From NCBI GenBank assembly GCA_035772405.1, contig JAYKKM010000044.1:2153501-2217500 (forward strand): a stretch of 64,000 nucleotides of DNA, written 5' to 3'. This document shows, in pieces, positions 1 to 30,691 of the stretch. The notes under the pieces were generated by a model. That model was not told the origin of the DNA. It made no database searches and saw only the letters and a program-made list of their open reading frames with translations. A program made the position numbers and the translations under genes. Source of the DNA: Chrysogorgia sp. JL179-B06 (Eukaryota > Cnidaria > Anthozoa > Scleralcyonacea > Chrysogorgiidae). How positions within the stretch are numbered: position 1 is the stretch's first letter; each line of letters starts with the position of its first letter.

Positions 1-545
1 ATAATTCCACTCAGATAAGATTGAGTGCTATGACAGAGAAATTCGAGACTTGGTCTTTTTTTACAAGCCACTCTATGGTCACATAGACGTGAACATATGC
101 AACTATGTTAGTTTTATCAATCACGACCGTACACGACTTACTTTAAATCCTAATCTTATACTTAAAGTTCCGTTATGTAAAACAAGTACATTCAAGGGCT
201 CATACTTCAACCGGACTGTTCATTTATGGAACTCATTGTGCAAAACAGCTTCACCTACTAGCCTCCTGACATTATCTAGTTTTAAGAACTTTCTTCGTCG
301 CACTTGTTCGTCCTTACTTATTTCAGTTTTTGATGTAGACATGTCATGTACTTGGTCTCTTGTTCGTGACTGCCCTTGTCACAGATATTAATTAGTTTTT
401 CTTATGTCATTGTTTTTTATGTATATTTGTATATAAAGGGGGGTGCCTCGCATGGGCTATAAAGAACCGTTCGATGCACCTTTCCTGTTTGGGTTATATA
501 CTTGTATGTAGTTTTATTTAATTTTCCCAATAAAGTTATTACATT
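1..545 (+). mobile_element. Non-LTR retrotransposon (LINE) 3' end
   Basis: An open frame at 50-391 reads like the extreme C-terminus of a LINE reverse transcriptase polyprotein: a basic stretch with 'LILKVPLCKTSTFKGSYF' followed by 'NRTVHLWNSL', the 'fxNRvvxLWNsLP' signature that closes many animal LINE ORF2 proteins. Its 5' part is missing or off the window. The following non-coding stretch ends near an AATAAA at about 530, consistent with a LINE 3' UTR. It is a dead fragment lying upstream of (or in an intron of) SUPT16H, in the same orientation. The family cannot be fixed from this piece. Confidence 0.7.
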
Positions 546-19486
<18,941 letters not shown>

Positions 19487-19783
19487 ACACTCGAGACAGT
19501 GGACAAACCAAATTCGAGGAACATTATAAATACCAAGTTTTAAAACAAGAAAAATCTTCCCCCATGTCCTTTTTCACTGCTTGACGTGATGCACGCACGC
19601 GTTAGATACTTGGCAGTGGACATTATTTTCACGGGGGACGAAGGGAAATTTGAACAGCTAAAATGTCGAAAAATTATTCTTCAACCTGCTATCCGCTGGC
19701 CAAAGTGTTCTACACCTGTGTACAGCCGGTACTTCTCTTAAGGTGGCTCCCGAAGTTTTCAACATAATGCATAACTATATTAA

Positions 19784-19789
19784 AATAAA
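19784..19789 (+). terminator. Candidate SUPT16H poly(A) signal AATAAA
   Basis: The first canonical AATAAA after the stop codon, 298 bases downstream. It lies inside the TTAA-flanked element 19738-20588. Nothing canonical is seen in the 250 bases of presumed 3' UTR before that element. Confidence 0.5.
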
Positions 19790-19793
19790 GTGC

Positions 19794-20261
19794 TTAAAGG
19801 ACATTGGCGACACAAATTAAGTTTGTCTAATATGAAAGAACTCGTAAAATGATAAAGCAACACCTTTTACAACTTTCCGTATTTTACTTCGTTTTTGAAA
19901 TATTTCAGTTTGTTTGATATGTATATGAATGGTCTCTGACGTCAGGTGCAAGGTACATAATTTTCACTCATTAAAATATGTCTTATATCTCAGTGATTGC
20001 TAAGGTTTACAACGTTTATTATCATGAGGAGTTATTATACGCACATTTTCAAGTAAATTTGTGGAACAAACTTGAAGATGGAACTAATATTTTAATGAGT
20101 GAAAATTCTCTACCCGGCACCTGACGTCAGAGACCATCTCATTTACATAACAAACTGAAATATTTAAAAAACGAAGTAAAATACGGAAAGTTGTAAAATG
20201 TGTTACTCTATCATTTTACGAGTTCTTTCATATTAGACAAACTTGAAAACATGTCCTTTAA
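19794..20261. mobile_element. TTAA-flanked palindromic MITE, nested
   Basis: TTAA then 'aggacattggcgac' on the left; 'tgtcct' then TTAA on the right, with long arms ('tttacaactttccgtatttt', 'gaaagaactcgtaaaatgat') that are near-perfect complements. The centre (19935-20120) has a second inverted set: 'ggtctctgacgtcagg' and 'cctgacgtcagagacc'. Confidence 0.9.
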
Positions 20262-20474
20262 TGTTTTTTAACATTAAGCAAAATTTGTCTGATAGAAATT
20301 TTTGAAAAAACAGAATAAAAAGGAACAAGCTTCATCGTGACGTGTGCAAATTTTCAAAACAATTCACCGAAGTTAATGCTAAATATTTGCGTTTAGTTTC
20401 GTGCTTTTTTACGCGTGCTGTGACGTCACAAAATTTCCCGAATATTAGGAACATTTCTCGCCAAATTAGCAACC

Positions 20475-20553
20475 TCGCGCGCAATCTCGTTCCCAGAACC
20501 TGCGTTCCCCCTGACCTGCGGGGGAACGCAGGCTCTGGGAACGAGATTGCCTC
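20475..20553. repeat. GC-rich near-perfect hairpin
   Basis: Arms 'gcaatctcgttcccagaacc' plus 'tgcgttccccc' and their complements with an 8-base loop. Part of the arm recurs at about 20600 ('gcaatctccttcccagagcc'). Confidence 0.85.
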
Positions 20554-20588
20554 GCGCGCGGTCATAAAACCACAGGGAGCCACCTTAA

Positions 20589-21343
20589 GTTCAGTATTTC
20601 GCAATCTCCTTCCCAGAGCCTCGTTCGAACAAGACGCCATTTTGTGTTTGTTTACACGAGGTCATATACACTTTACCACAATTATACAAATAATTATGCA
20701 TATACATTTTTGCATAATGTTTGCATATTGAATAATCCATAATTATGCAAATAATTTGCGAATAATTATGCAAAATAAGCGGTTCCGGATGTGCACAGTC
20801 TTGGTGTTTTAAAACGTAACTAAAATGTCAAATATATCATTTTGTTTTCCACCAATAATTTGATATTATTTGGCATGTTTTGAGGTCTTAGATTAGGACT
20901 TGTAAAAAGCAAAATATGTGATGGAGTAGTTATGTTCTTGTTTATACATTGAAAACCCAGGACCATCTTCGTCTTAACGTCTTCTCGACAATACACAGAT
21001 CTTTTTGTGACAGACGTGTTTTTCGTCAATAAAAAGCAACTGAAGTGGGTGCTGGAGAATGGCGGGATATTAAACTTAGGAAAATCTAGCTCGGCAGAAA
21101 ACGCTGCAATAATATGAATAGAGTGGTTTTTATCTGGGCATCCTCGTGTCTTTTTGAAAGAAACTCTATTTTTGTGAATGTCTTCCTTTGTCAATTGACC
21201 ACACATTCCGTGGAAACTCGGCTACCCAAAGAGATTACCTCGGTTGTGACGTCACCAACTTGCGGACGGACATGATTGTCTTTGGTCAAAATTAGTACTG
21301 TTCACATAGTTTTGTTCACTTGGATTACCTTAGTAAGCCTGTT
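20589..21343. other. Intergenic, nothing recognised
   Basis: AT-rich repeats of 'aataattatgca' at about 20690-20775. An open stretch on the minus strand (20820-21206) resembles nothing I know and has no supporting context. Confidence 0.4.
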
Positions 21344-21900
21344 TGGTAATCAGAAAGTCAAACATTGGAAATTGTGATTTATGTTGCCAATGGCCAAAAA
21401 GCGTTATTTTCAAGCATGAGTGGTTACAGGTCCGACAATTAATAGTATCGTCATGTACTCTTGTTTCGCGCACCAGTTGGTAAAACTTCATGTTATATTA
21501 AAATAGACACCCTAATCCAACCCTTAAAGTGTTTTCTGGCCTAACCTTTGGTGCGGGTAGGGGTAGGAATAGGGATATTTAGGGTTTATTAGGGTTATTT
21601 TGTCGCAATTGCGTTTATATGTTTATATCGTGATGTCGGAACAGCAGCATTTAGCCTGGGAATGGACTTCAACGTTCAAACATGGGGGGTCATGTGTCCC
21701 ACCTGTATCCATTGCGTATTTTGAATTCCCCGCTAACAATTTTCGCAAATTGCAGCTTTTACACGCTTTTTACAGCTAAACAAGAGTACATGACGATACT
21801 ATTAATTGTCGGACCTGTAACCACTCTTGCTTGAAAATAACGCTTTTTGGCCATTGGCAACATCAATCACAATTTCCAATGTTTGACTTTCAGCTTTACA
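21344..21900. mobile_element. Long inverted-repeat element
   Basis: About 120-bp arms: 'caaacattggaaattgtgat', 'ggccaaaaagcgttattttc', 'ggtccgacaattaatagtat', 'catgtactcttgttt' at 21359-21466 return inverted at 21779-21886. Unrelated AT-rich interior, no transposase. Confidence 0.9.
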
Positions 21901-22302
21901 CGCTTTTTACAGCTTTTACACGTTTTGTACAGCTTTTAACACATTTGTTGTCAAAAGGTAATTGTTTTCCTTGTGTGTTTACTCGTTCCTGAGATGACGT
22001 CACAGGTGGATCGACCCAGGGCTCTATCTTGGCGCCCTGTATAGGGTATTTGTTTAGAAAATATGACGTCTTGAGTGCTTCTTTATCGGCAGTGGAATTG
22101 TTTTGATGGCGATCACATTGATAGCTGTTGTAAGTGCTCTTTGGGAAAATTGTCAAAATGAACTATTTAGTTCCTCGTGTGAGAAACAAGATAAGCTTCT
22201 TAGAACTCGGACAGTTAATTGTGCGTCACGCACACCCGGACATTTAACTCTGCGTTACGTACATGTTCGTTACGCAGAATATTTTGGGCTCGTTTCTTGA
22301 AA
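21901..22302. other. Intergenic flank of the satellite
   Basis: Contains three 'cagcttttacacg'-like repeats at 21890-21930 and 'gcgttacgtacatgttcgttacgc' at about 22249-22272, a motif that resembles the spacer inside the satellite at about 29050. No gene recognised. Confidence 0.4.
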
Positions 22303-22371
22303 TTTCCTTTACTTTTTCGCGATTTTTGGATGTCTAAAAATTACTAAATTTACGCTAGTTTCTGCTCGTAT

Positions 22372-22665
22372 TTAAGAAATAGAAAACATTTTCCCTGTTT
22401 ACATACAGTTATATAAACACGAGTGGAAGTTTGGGAGAACGAGAAATCATAGTGGGAACACGAGCCCGTAGCGCGAGTGTTTCCACGCGATTTCGAATTC
22501 TCCCAAACTTCCACGAGTGTTTATATAACGTATGGGAACACGGATAAAAATGTTTTTTTCTATTTTTATAAAATAACCGTAAAAAGCAAATAAAATGTAC
22601 AAATATCTTTTTTATCAACACGTAAATTCTCCTTACTGCGTATGATGGCTAATTGATGGCGTAAT
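22372..22665. mobile_element. Palindromic MITE, 'acacgagtggaagtttggga' family copy 1
   Basis: 'tataaacacgagtggaag' and 'tttgggagaa' return inverted at 22500-22530; the centre is 'cacgagcccgtagcgcgagtgt'. A second copy is at 48757-48955. This one has split the first satellite unit, so it inserted after the satellite existed. Confidence 0.88.
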
Positions 22666-25600
22666 CCATCCATGTTATATAGCCTAATATAAACACGGTA
22701 ACTGACCAATCACAGCGACTTATTTTATAATATCTATTATAGGTATAACCCTTTACTTTTTGGCCAAAAATGACTAAATTTACGCTAGTTTCTGCTCATA
22801 TTAATACCTAAGGCATTATTTAGGCTATATTTTCATATTTTAAGCTTATTTTGACAAGTTAAAAATGGTCGAAAATCGTCAAAAAGTTAAGGTTAACCCC
22901 TTTACTTTTTGCCAAATTTGGCCATTTTTGCCAACTTTTTGCATGTCCAAAAATGACTAAATTTACGCTAGTTTCTGCTCATATTAATACCTAAGGCATT
23001 TTTTAGGCTATATTTTCATATTTTAAGCTTATTTGACCAAGTTAAAAATGGTCGAAAATCGTCAAAAAGTTAAGGTTAACCCCTTTACTTTTTGGCCAAA
23101 TTTGGCCATTTTCGACCAAATTTTTGGATGTCCAAAAATGACTAAATTTACGCTAGTTTCTGCTCATATTAATACCTAAGGCATTATTTAGGCTATATTT
23201 TCATATTTTAAGCTTATTTTGACAAGTTAAAAATGGTCGAAAATCGTCAAAAAAGTCAAGGTTAACCCCTTTACTTTTTGGCCAAATTTGGCTATTTTTG
23301 CCTATTTTTGGATGTCCAAAAAATGACTAAATTTACGCTAGATTCTGCTCATATTAATACCTAAGGCATTATTTAGGCTATATTTTCATATTTTAAGCTT
23401 ATATAGACAAGTTAAAAATGGTCGAAAATCGTCAAAAAGTTAAGGTTAACCCCTTTACTTTTTGGCCAAATTTGGCCATTTTTTGCCAAATTTTTAAATG
23501 TCCAAAAATGACTAAATTTACGCTAGTTTCTGCTTAGATTAATACCTAAGGCATTATTTAGGCTATATTTTCATATTTTAAGCTTATTTTGACAAGTTAA
23601 AAATGGTCGAAAATCGTCAAAAAGTTAAGGTTAACCCCTTTACTTTTTGGCCAAATTTGGCTATTTTTGCCAAATTTTTGGATGTCCAAAAATACTAAAT
23701 TTACGCTAGTTTCTGCTCGTATTAATACCGAAGGCATTATTTAGGCTATATTTTCATATTTTAAGCTTATTTTGACAAGTTAAAAATGGTTGAAAATCGT
23801 CAAAAAGTTAAGGTTAACCCCTTTACTTTTTGGCCAAATTTGCCCATTTTTGCAAAAAATTTCCATGTCCAAAAATGACTAAATTTACGCTAGTTTCTGC
23901 TCATATTAATACCTAAGGCATTATTTAGGCTATATTTTCATATTTTAAGCTTATTTTGACAAGTTATAATATGGTCGAAAATCGTCAAAAAGTTAAGGTT
24001 AACCCCTTTACTTTTTGGCCAAATTTGGCTATTTTTGCCAAATTTTTGGATGTCCAAAAATACTAAATTTACGCTAGTTTCTGCTCGTATTAATACCTAA
24101 GGCATTATTTAGGCTATATTTTCATATTTTAAGCTTATTTTGACAAGTTAAAAATGGTCGAAAATCGTCAAAAAGTTAAGGTTAACCCCTTTACTTTTTG
24201 GCCAAATTTGGCTATTTTTGCCAAATTTTTGGATGTCCAAAAATGACTAAATTTTCGCTAGTTTCTGCTCATATTAATATGAAAATATAGCCTAAATAAT
24301 GCCTTAGGTATTAATATGAGCAGAAACTAGCGTAAATTTAGTCATTCTTGGACATCCAAAAAGTTTGTAAAAATGGCCAAAAAGTAAAGGGTTTAACCTT
24401 AAATTTTTTATGACGATTTTCGACCATTTTTAACATGTCAAAATAAGCTTAAAAATATTGAAATTATAGCCTAAATAATGCCTTAGGTATCTATTATAAG
24501 CAGAAACTATCGTAAATTTAGTCATTTTTGGACATCCAAAAAAGTAGGCAAAAATGGCCAAATTTGGACATAAAGTAAAGGGATTGTTAACCCTTAACTT
24601 TATGGACGATTTTCGACCATTTTTAACTTGTCAAAATAAGCTTAAAATATGAAAATAAATATAGCCTAAATAATGCCTTAGGTATTAATATGAGCATAAA
24701 CTAGCGTAAATTTAGTCATTCTTGGACATCCAAAAAGTTGGCAAAAATGGCCAAAAAGTAAAGGGGTTAACCTTAACTTTTTGACGATTTTCGACCATTT
24801 TTAACTTGTCAAAATAAGCTTAAAATATGAAAATATAGCCTAAATAATGCCTTAGGTATTAATATGAGCAGAAACTAGCGTAAATTTAGTCATTTTTTTG
24901 ACATTCCAAAAATTTGGCAAAAATGGCCAAATTTGGACAAAAAGTAAAGGGGTTAACCTTAACTTTTTGACGATTTTCGACCATTTTTAACTTGTCAAAA
25001 TAAGCTTAAAATATGAAAATATAGCCTAAATAATGCCTTAGGTATTAATATGAGCAGAAACTAGCGTAAATTTAGTCATTTTTGGACATTCAAAAATTTC
25101 GCAAAAATGGCCAAATTTGGACAAAAAGTAAAGGGGTTAACCTTAAATTTTTGACGATTTTCGACCATTTTTAACTTGTCAAAATAAGCTTAAAATATGA
25201 AAATATAGCCTAAATAATGCCTTAGGTATTAATATGAGCAGAAACTAGCGTAAATTTAGTCATTTTTGGACATCCAAAAAGTTGGCAAAAATGGCCAAAT
25301 TTGGACAAAAAGTAAAGGGGTTAACCTTAACTTTTTGACGATTTTCGACCATTTTTAACTTGTCAAAAAAAGCTTAAAATATGAAAATATAGCCTAGATA
25401 ATGCCTTAGATATTAATATGAGCAGAAACTAGCGTAAAATTAGTCATTTTTTGACATCCAAAAATTTGGCAAAAATGGCCAAATTTGGACAAAAAGTAAA
25501 GGGGTTAACCTTAACTTTTTGACGATTTTCGACCATTTTTAACTTGTCAAAATAAGCTTAACATATGAAAATATAGCCTAAATAATGCCTTAGTATTAAT

Positions 25601-28600
25601 ATGAGCAGAAACTAGCGTAAATTTAGTCATTTTTTGACATCCAAAAATTTGGCAAAAATGGCCAAAAAGTAAAGGGGTTAACCTTAACTTTTTGACGATT
25701 TTCGACCATTTTTAACTTGTCAAAATAAGCTTAAAATATGAAAATAAAGCCTAAATAATGCCTTAGATATTAATATGAGCAGAAACTAGCGTAAATTTAG
25801 TCATTTTTTGACATTCCAAAAATTTGGCAAAAATGGCCAAATTTGGACAAAAAGTAAAGGGGTTAACCATAACTTTTTGACGATTTTCGACCATTTTTAA
25901 CTTGTCAAAATAAGCTTAAAATATGAAAATATAGCCTAAATAATGCCTTAGGTATTAATATGAGCAGAAACTAGCGTAAATTTAGTCATTTTTTGACATC
26001 CAAAAATTTGGCAAAAATGGCCAAATTTGGACAAAAAGTAAAGGGGTTAACCTTAACTTTTTGACGATTTTCGACCATTTTTAACTTGTCAAAATAAGCT
26101 TAAAATATGAAAATATAGCCTAAATAATGCCTTAGGTATTAATATGAGCAGAAACTAGCGTAAAATTAGTCATTTTTGGACATCCAAAAAGTTGGCGAAA
26201 ATGGCCAAAAAGTAAAGGGGTTAACCATAACATTTGGACGATTTTCGACCATTTTTAACTTGTCAAAATAAGCTTAAAATTTGAAAATATAGCCTAAATA
26301 ATGCCTTAGATGTTAATATGAGCAGAAACTAGCGTAAATTTAGTCATTTTGGACATCCAAAAATTTGGCAAAAATCGTCAAATTTGGCCAAAAAGTAAAC
26401 GTTAACCTTAACTTTTTGACGATTTTCGACCATTTTTAACTTGTCAAAATAAGCTTAAAATATGAAAATATAGCCTAAATAATGCCTTAGATGTTAATAT
26501 GAGCAGAAACTAGCGTAAAATTAGTCATTTTTTGACATCCAAAAATTTGGAAAAAATGGCCAAATTTGGACAAAAAGTAAAGGGGTTAACCTTAACTTTT
26601 TGACGATTTTCGACCATTTTTAACTTGTCAAAATAAGCTTAAAATATGAAAATATAGCCTAAATAATGCCTTCGATGTTAATATGAGCAGAAAATAGCGT
26701 AAATTTAGTCATTTTTTGACATCCAAAAATTTGGCAAAAATGGCCAAATTTGGACAAAAAGTAAAGGGGTTAACCTTAACTTTTTGACGATTTTCGACCA
26801 TTTTTAACTTGTCAAAATAAGCTTAAAATATGAAAATATAGCCTAAATAATGCCTTAGATATTAATGAGCAGAAACTAGCGTAAATTTAGTCATTTTTTG
26901 ACATCCAAAAATTTGGCCAAATTTGGACAAAAAGTAAAGGGGTTAACCTTAACTTTTTGACGATTTTCGACCATTTTTAGCTTGTCAAAATAAGCTTAAA
27001 ATATGAAAATATAGCCTAAATAATGCCTTAGATGTTAATATGAGCAGAAACTAGCGTAAAATTAGTCATTTTTTGACATCCAAAAATTTGGCGAAAATGG
27101 CCAAATTTAGACCAAATTTCGACCATTTTTAACTTGTCAAAATAAGCTTAAAATATGAAAATATAGCCTAAATAATGCCTTAGATGTTAATATGAGCAGA
27201 AACTAGCGTAAAATTAGTCATTTTTTGACATCCAAAAATTTGGCAAAAATGGCCAAATTTGGACAAAAAGTAAAGGGGTTAACCTTAACTTTTTGACGAT
27301 TTTCGACCATTTTTAACTTGTCAAAATAAGCTTAAAATATGAAAATATAGCCTAAATAATGCCTTAGATATTAATATGAGCAGAAACTAGCGTAAATTTA
27401 GTCATTTTTTGACATCCAAAAATTTGGCAAAAATGGCCAAATTTGGACAAAAAGTAAAGGGGTTAACCTTAACTTTTTGACGATTTTCGACCATTTTTAA
27501 CTTGTCAAAATAAGCTTAAAATATGAAAATATAGCCTAAATAATGCCTTAGATATTAATATGAGCAGAAACTAGCGTTTAAAATTTAGTCATTTTTTGAC
27601 ATCCAAAAATTTGGCAAAAATGGCCAAATTTGGACAAAAAGTAAAGGGGATAACCTTAACTTTTTGACGATTTTCGACCATTTTTAACTTGTCAAAATAA
27701 GCTTAAAATATGAAAATATAGCCTAAATAATGCCTTAGGATTTAATATGAGCAGAAAATAGCGTAAATTTAGTCATTTTTTGACATCCAAAAATTTGGCA
27801 AAAATGGACACAAAATTGGACATAAAAGTAACGGGGTTAACCTTAACTTTTTGACGATTCTCGACCATCTTTAACTTCTCGAAAATAAGCTTAAAATATT
27901 AAAATATAGACTAAATAATGCCTTACGTATTAATAAGAGCAGAAACTAGCGTAAATTTAGTCATTTATGGACATTCAAAAATTTGGCAAAAATGGCCAAA
28001 TTTGGCCAAAAAGTAAAGGGGTTAACCTTAAATTTTTGACGATTTTCGACCATTTTTAACTTGTCAAAATAAGCTTAAAAATATGAAAATATAGCCTAAA
28101 TAATGCCTTAGGTATTAATATGAGCAGAAACTAGCGTAAATTTAGTCATTTTTTGGACATCCAAAAATTTGGCAAAAATGGCCAAATTTGGACAAAAAGT
28201 AAAGGGGTTAACCTTAACTTTTCGACCATTTTTAACTTGTCAAAATAAGCTTAAAATATGAAAATATAGCCTAAATAATGCCTTCGATGTTAATATGAGC
28301 AGAAACTAGCGTAAATTTAGTCATTTTTTGACATCCAAAAATTTGGAAAAAATGGCCAAATTTGGACAAAAAGTAAAGGGGTTAACCTTAACTTTTTGAC
28401 GATTTTCGACCATTTTTAACTTGTCAAAATAAGCTTAAAATATGAAAATATAGCCTAAATAATGCCTTAGATGTTAATATGAGCAGAAACTAGCGTAAAA
28501 TTAGTCATTTTTTGACATCCAAAAATTTGGCAAAAATGGCCAAATTTGGACAAAAAGTAAAGGGGTTAACCTTAACTTTTTGACGATTTTCGACCATTTT

Positions 28601-28916
28601 TAACTTGTCAAAATAAGCTTAAAATATGCAAATATAGCCTAAATAATGCCTTAGATATTAATATGAGCAGAAACTAGCGTAAAATTAGTCATTTTTTGAC
28701 ATCCAAAAATTTGCCAAAAATGGCCAAATTTGGACAAAAAATAAAGGGGTTAACCTTAACTTTTTGACGATTTTCGACCATTTTTAACTTGTCAAAATAA
28801 GCTTAAAATATGAAAATATAGCCTAAATAATGCCTTAGATATTAATATGAGCAGAAAATAGCGTAAATTTAGTCATTTTTTGACATCCAAAAATTTGGAA
28901 AAAATGGACAAAAATA

Positions 28917-29088
28917 GGGGTTCTAACACTCGTGTAATATTTCTCATTATATGGTCTTGGGTTGCTGTTCAGCACTTTTTACTGGCTTAGGCTGCCTGTG
29001 TATTGACTTTTCGAAACAATTAAACATTACCAAATTAGAAGACATTCATCTACGTTACGCACATGTGCGTAAAGTACGTCCAAACGTT
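28917..29088. other. Non-satellite spacer inside the array
   Basis: Unique sequence beginning 'ggttctaacactcgtgtaat' and ending 'cgcacatgtgcgtaaagtac'. The satellite resumes beyond it in the same direction. It is either an insertion or part of a longer original unit. Confidence 0.6.
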
Positions 29089-29657
29089 TTGCAAAAATGG
29101 CCAATTTTGTCCAAAAAGTAAAGGGGTTAACCTTAACTTTTTGACGATTTTCGACCATTTTTAACTTGTCAAAATAAGCTTAAAATATGAAAATATAGCC
29201 TAAATAATGCCTTAGATATTAATATGAGCAGAAACTAGCGTAAATTTAGTCATTTTTTGACATCCAAAAATTTGGCCAAATTTGGCCAAAAAGTAAAGGG
29301 GTTAACCTTAACTTTTTGACGATTTTCGACCATTTTTAACTTGTCAAAATAAGCTTAAAATATGAAAATATAGCCTAAATAATGCCTTAGATATTAATAT
29401 GAGCAGAAACTAGCGTAAAATTAGTCATTTTTTGACATTCAAAAATTGGGCAAAAATGGCCAAATTTGGACAAAAAGTAAATTTCGACCATTTTTAACTT
29501 GTGAAAATAAGCTTAAAATATGAAAATATAGCCTAAATAATGCCTTAGATATTAATATGTGCAGAAAATAGCGGTAAATTTAGTCATTTTTTGACATCCA
29601 AAATTTTGGCAAAAATGGCCAAATTTGGACAAAAAGTAAAGGGGTTAACCTTAACTA

Positions 29658-30395
29658 ACAGCTCAAGGTATTCGTGCCAATACGATACTGGAAGGAGTCC
29701 TGTTAGCAGCTCTGGCCGTAGAGGTATGGAAAACTTGCCAACAATCTCCCATCTCCCAAGAAGTAATTAACTACAGAACAGATTATTATTTGCATATACT
29801 TACTGTATATAACCTAATTTCTATTAAATAAATGAAAATAATGATTCTTTAAACAAGTTCCTTATGGGAATTCTATACCAAACCTCTTCAATCGTGTTGT
29901 AAACCTGAAGGAAAATTTCGAGTGTTAGAATATATATATATATACATTTTAAGACCGAACTGGGACCAGTTGTGAAAAATGCAACATCAAGGCCTTCCGA
30001 ATTGACTCCGCGACCCTGCGATTCTCAGTCACCAAGAATACATAATTAGACTATTCATTAAACGTGTTTAACGAATCGTGAATGATACTTACGACTCGTA
30101 CGGATCGTCAACCTTTTGGCGAAACTCAGACCACGCAGAATATATAATGAGGCAATTCACGAGTCGTCAAACGCATACGATACGACTCCTACGGGTCGTC
30201 AATCGCAGGCGGTACAATTGTTTAACATTTACGGTCGTCGAAATCTTTCTATCACTCGATAAACACAATTTCAGGAAACTAACACAAACTAAATACAACA
30301 GTATTGGACAACCATCGAAAAAGTTGGAAAAATAATTAAAACCATGACAATCATGCGTGATCAAAATCACATATTTGGAACTTTAAGTCTCATGG
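29658..30395 (-). other. 3' flank of PPIP5K
   Basis: Presumed 3' UTR and intergenic DNA for the minus-strand gene. I see no AATAAA on the minus strand here. 29968-30020 shares 'aatgcaacatcaagg(c/t)cttc' with 35228, a SINE-like remnant, and 30085-30210 has repeats of 'cgactcgtacggatcgtcaa'-like sequence. Confidence 0.4.
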
Positions 30396-30691
30396 TTATA
30401 CTGTTGTCACTTTCTCGACATATTCTTCGGAACTTTCAAATTCCGTCAAATCAATACCATCCTCTCCTTGAGGTATGGTGGAGGCCAGTTGTCGTAAAGA
30501 TCCTTCTTTTTGTGTTTGCAGCTGAAGTCCTTTTGGCATCAGTCTTCTTTTTCCTATCTTAGGTGTAAGTTCGGGAGCGTGAGAATCACTAACTTCCTTC
30601 AAGAAATTCTCCATTTGTCGAAGAGGAATGCAACTGTGTAACGTTTTCAAAGGATGGATCGAGGATAACACACTGTGGATTGAACCTTGAT
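30396..30691 (-). CDS. PPIP5K: PPIP5K last exon
   Basis: Acceptor ttgtag; joins 'CCA G|AT CAA' to give '[20 protein letters not shown]' and '[15 protein letters not shown]', matching the vertebrate C-terminal 'YPLETLHNALSLRQVSEFL' block. Ends in an acidic run before TAA. The residues upstream of the acceptor in the same frame are intron. Confidence 0.93.

Larger units (their letters stand above)
19738..20588. mobile_element. TTAA-flanked MITE, 'ggtggctccc' family, with nested insertions
   Basis: Left boundary TTAA (19738-19741) then 'ggtggctccc'; right boundary 'gggagccacc' then TTAA (20585-20588). Another TTAA-flanked element (19794-20261) and a GC-rich hairpin (20475-20553) sit inside. The same terminus bounds the element at 62098-62797. 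Confidence 0.85.
22303..29657. repeat. About 183-bp satellite array with one internal inversion
   Basis: About 37 units (period 174-195, mostly 183-186). Each has 'actaaatttacgctagtttc', 'aatacctaaggcattattta', 'gacaagttaaaaatggtcg' and 'aggttaacccctttactttt'. Units run in one direction from 22303 to about 24282 and in the opposite direction from there to 29657; the junction joins two half-units head to head at 'attaatatgaaaatatagc'. A palindromic MITE (22372-22665) sits near the left edge and a 170-bp non-repeat spacer at 28917-29088. Stops in all frames; no gene. It fills most of the gap between the convergent SUPT16H and PPIP5K genes. Confidence 0.97.

Noticed and set aside
20820..21206. 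128-codon minus-strand frame
   Set aside because: No recognisable family, no splice or promoter context; AT-rich intergenic DNA.
30078..30335. 85-codon plus frame downstream of PPIP5K
   Set aside because: No homology recognised; composition follows a local repeat of cgactcgtacgg-like sequence.
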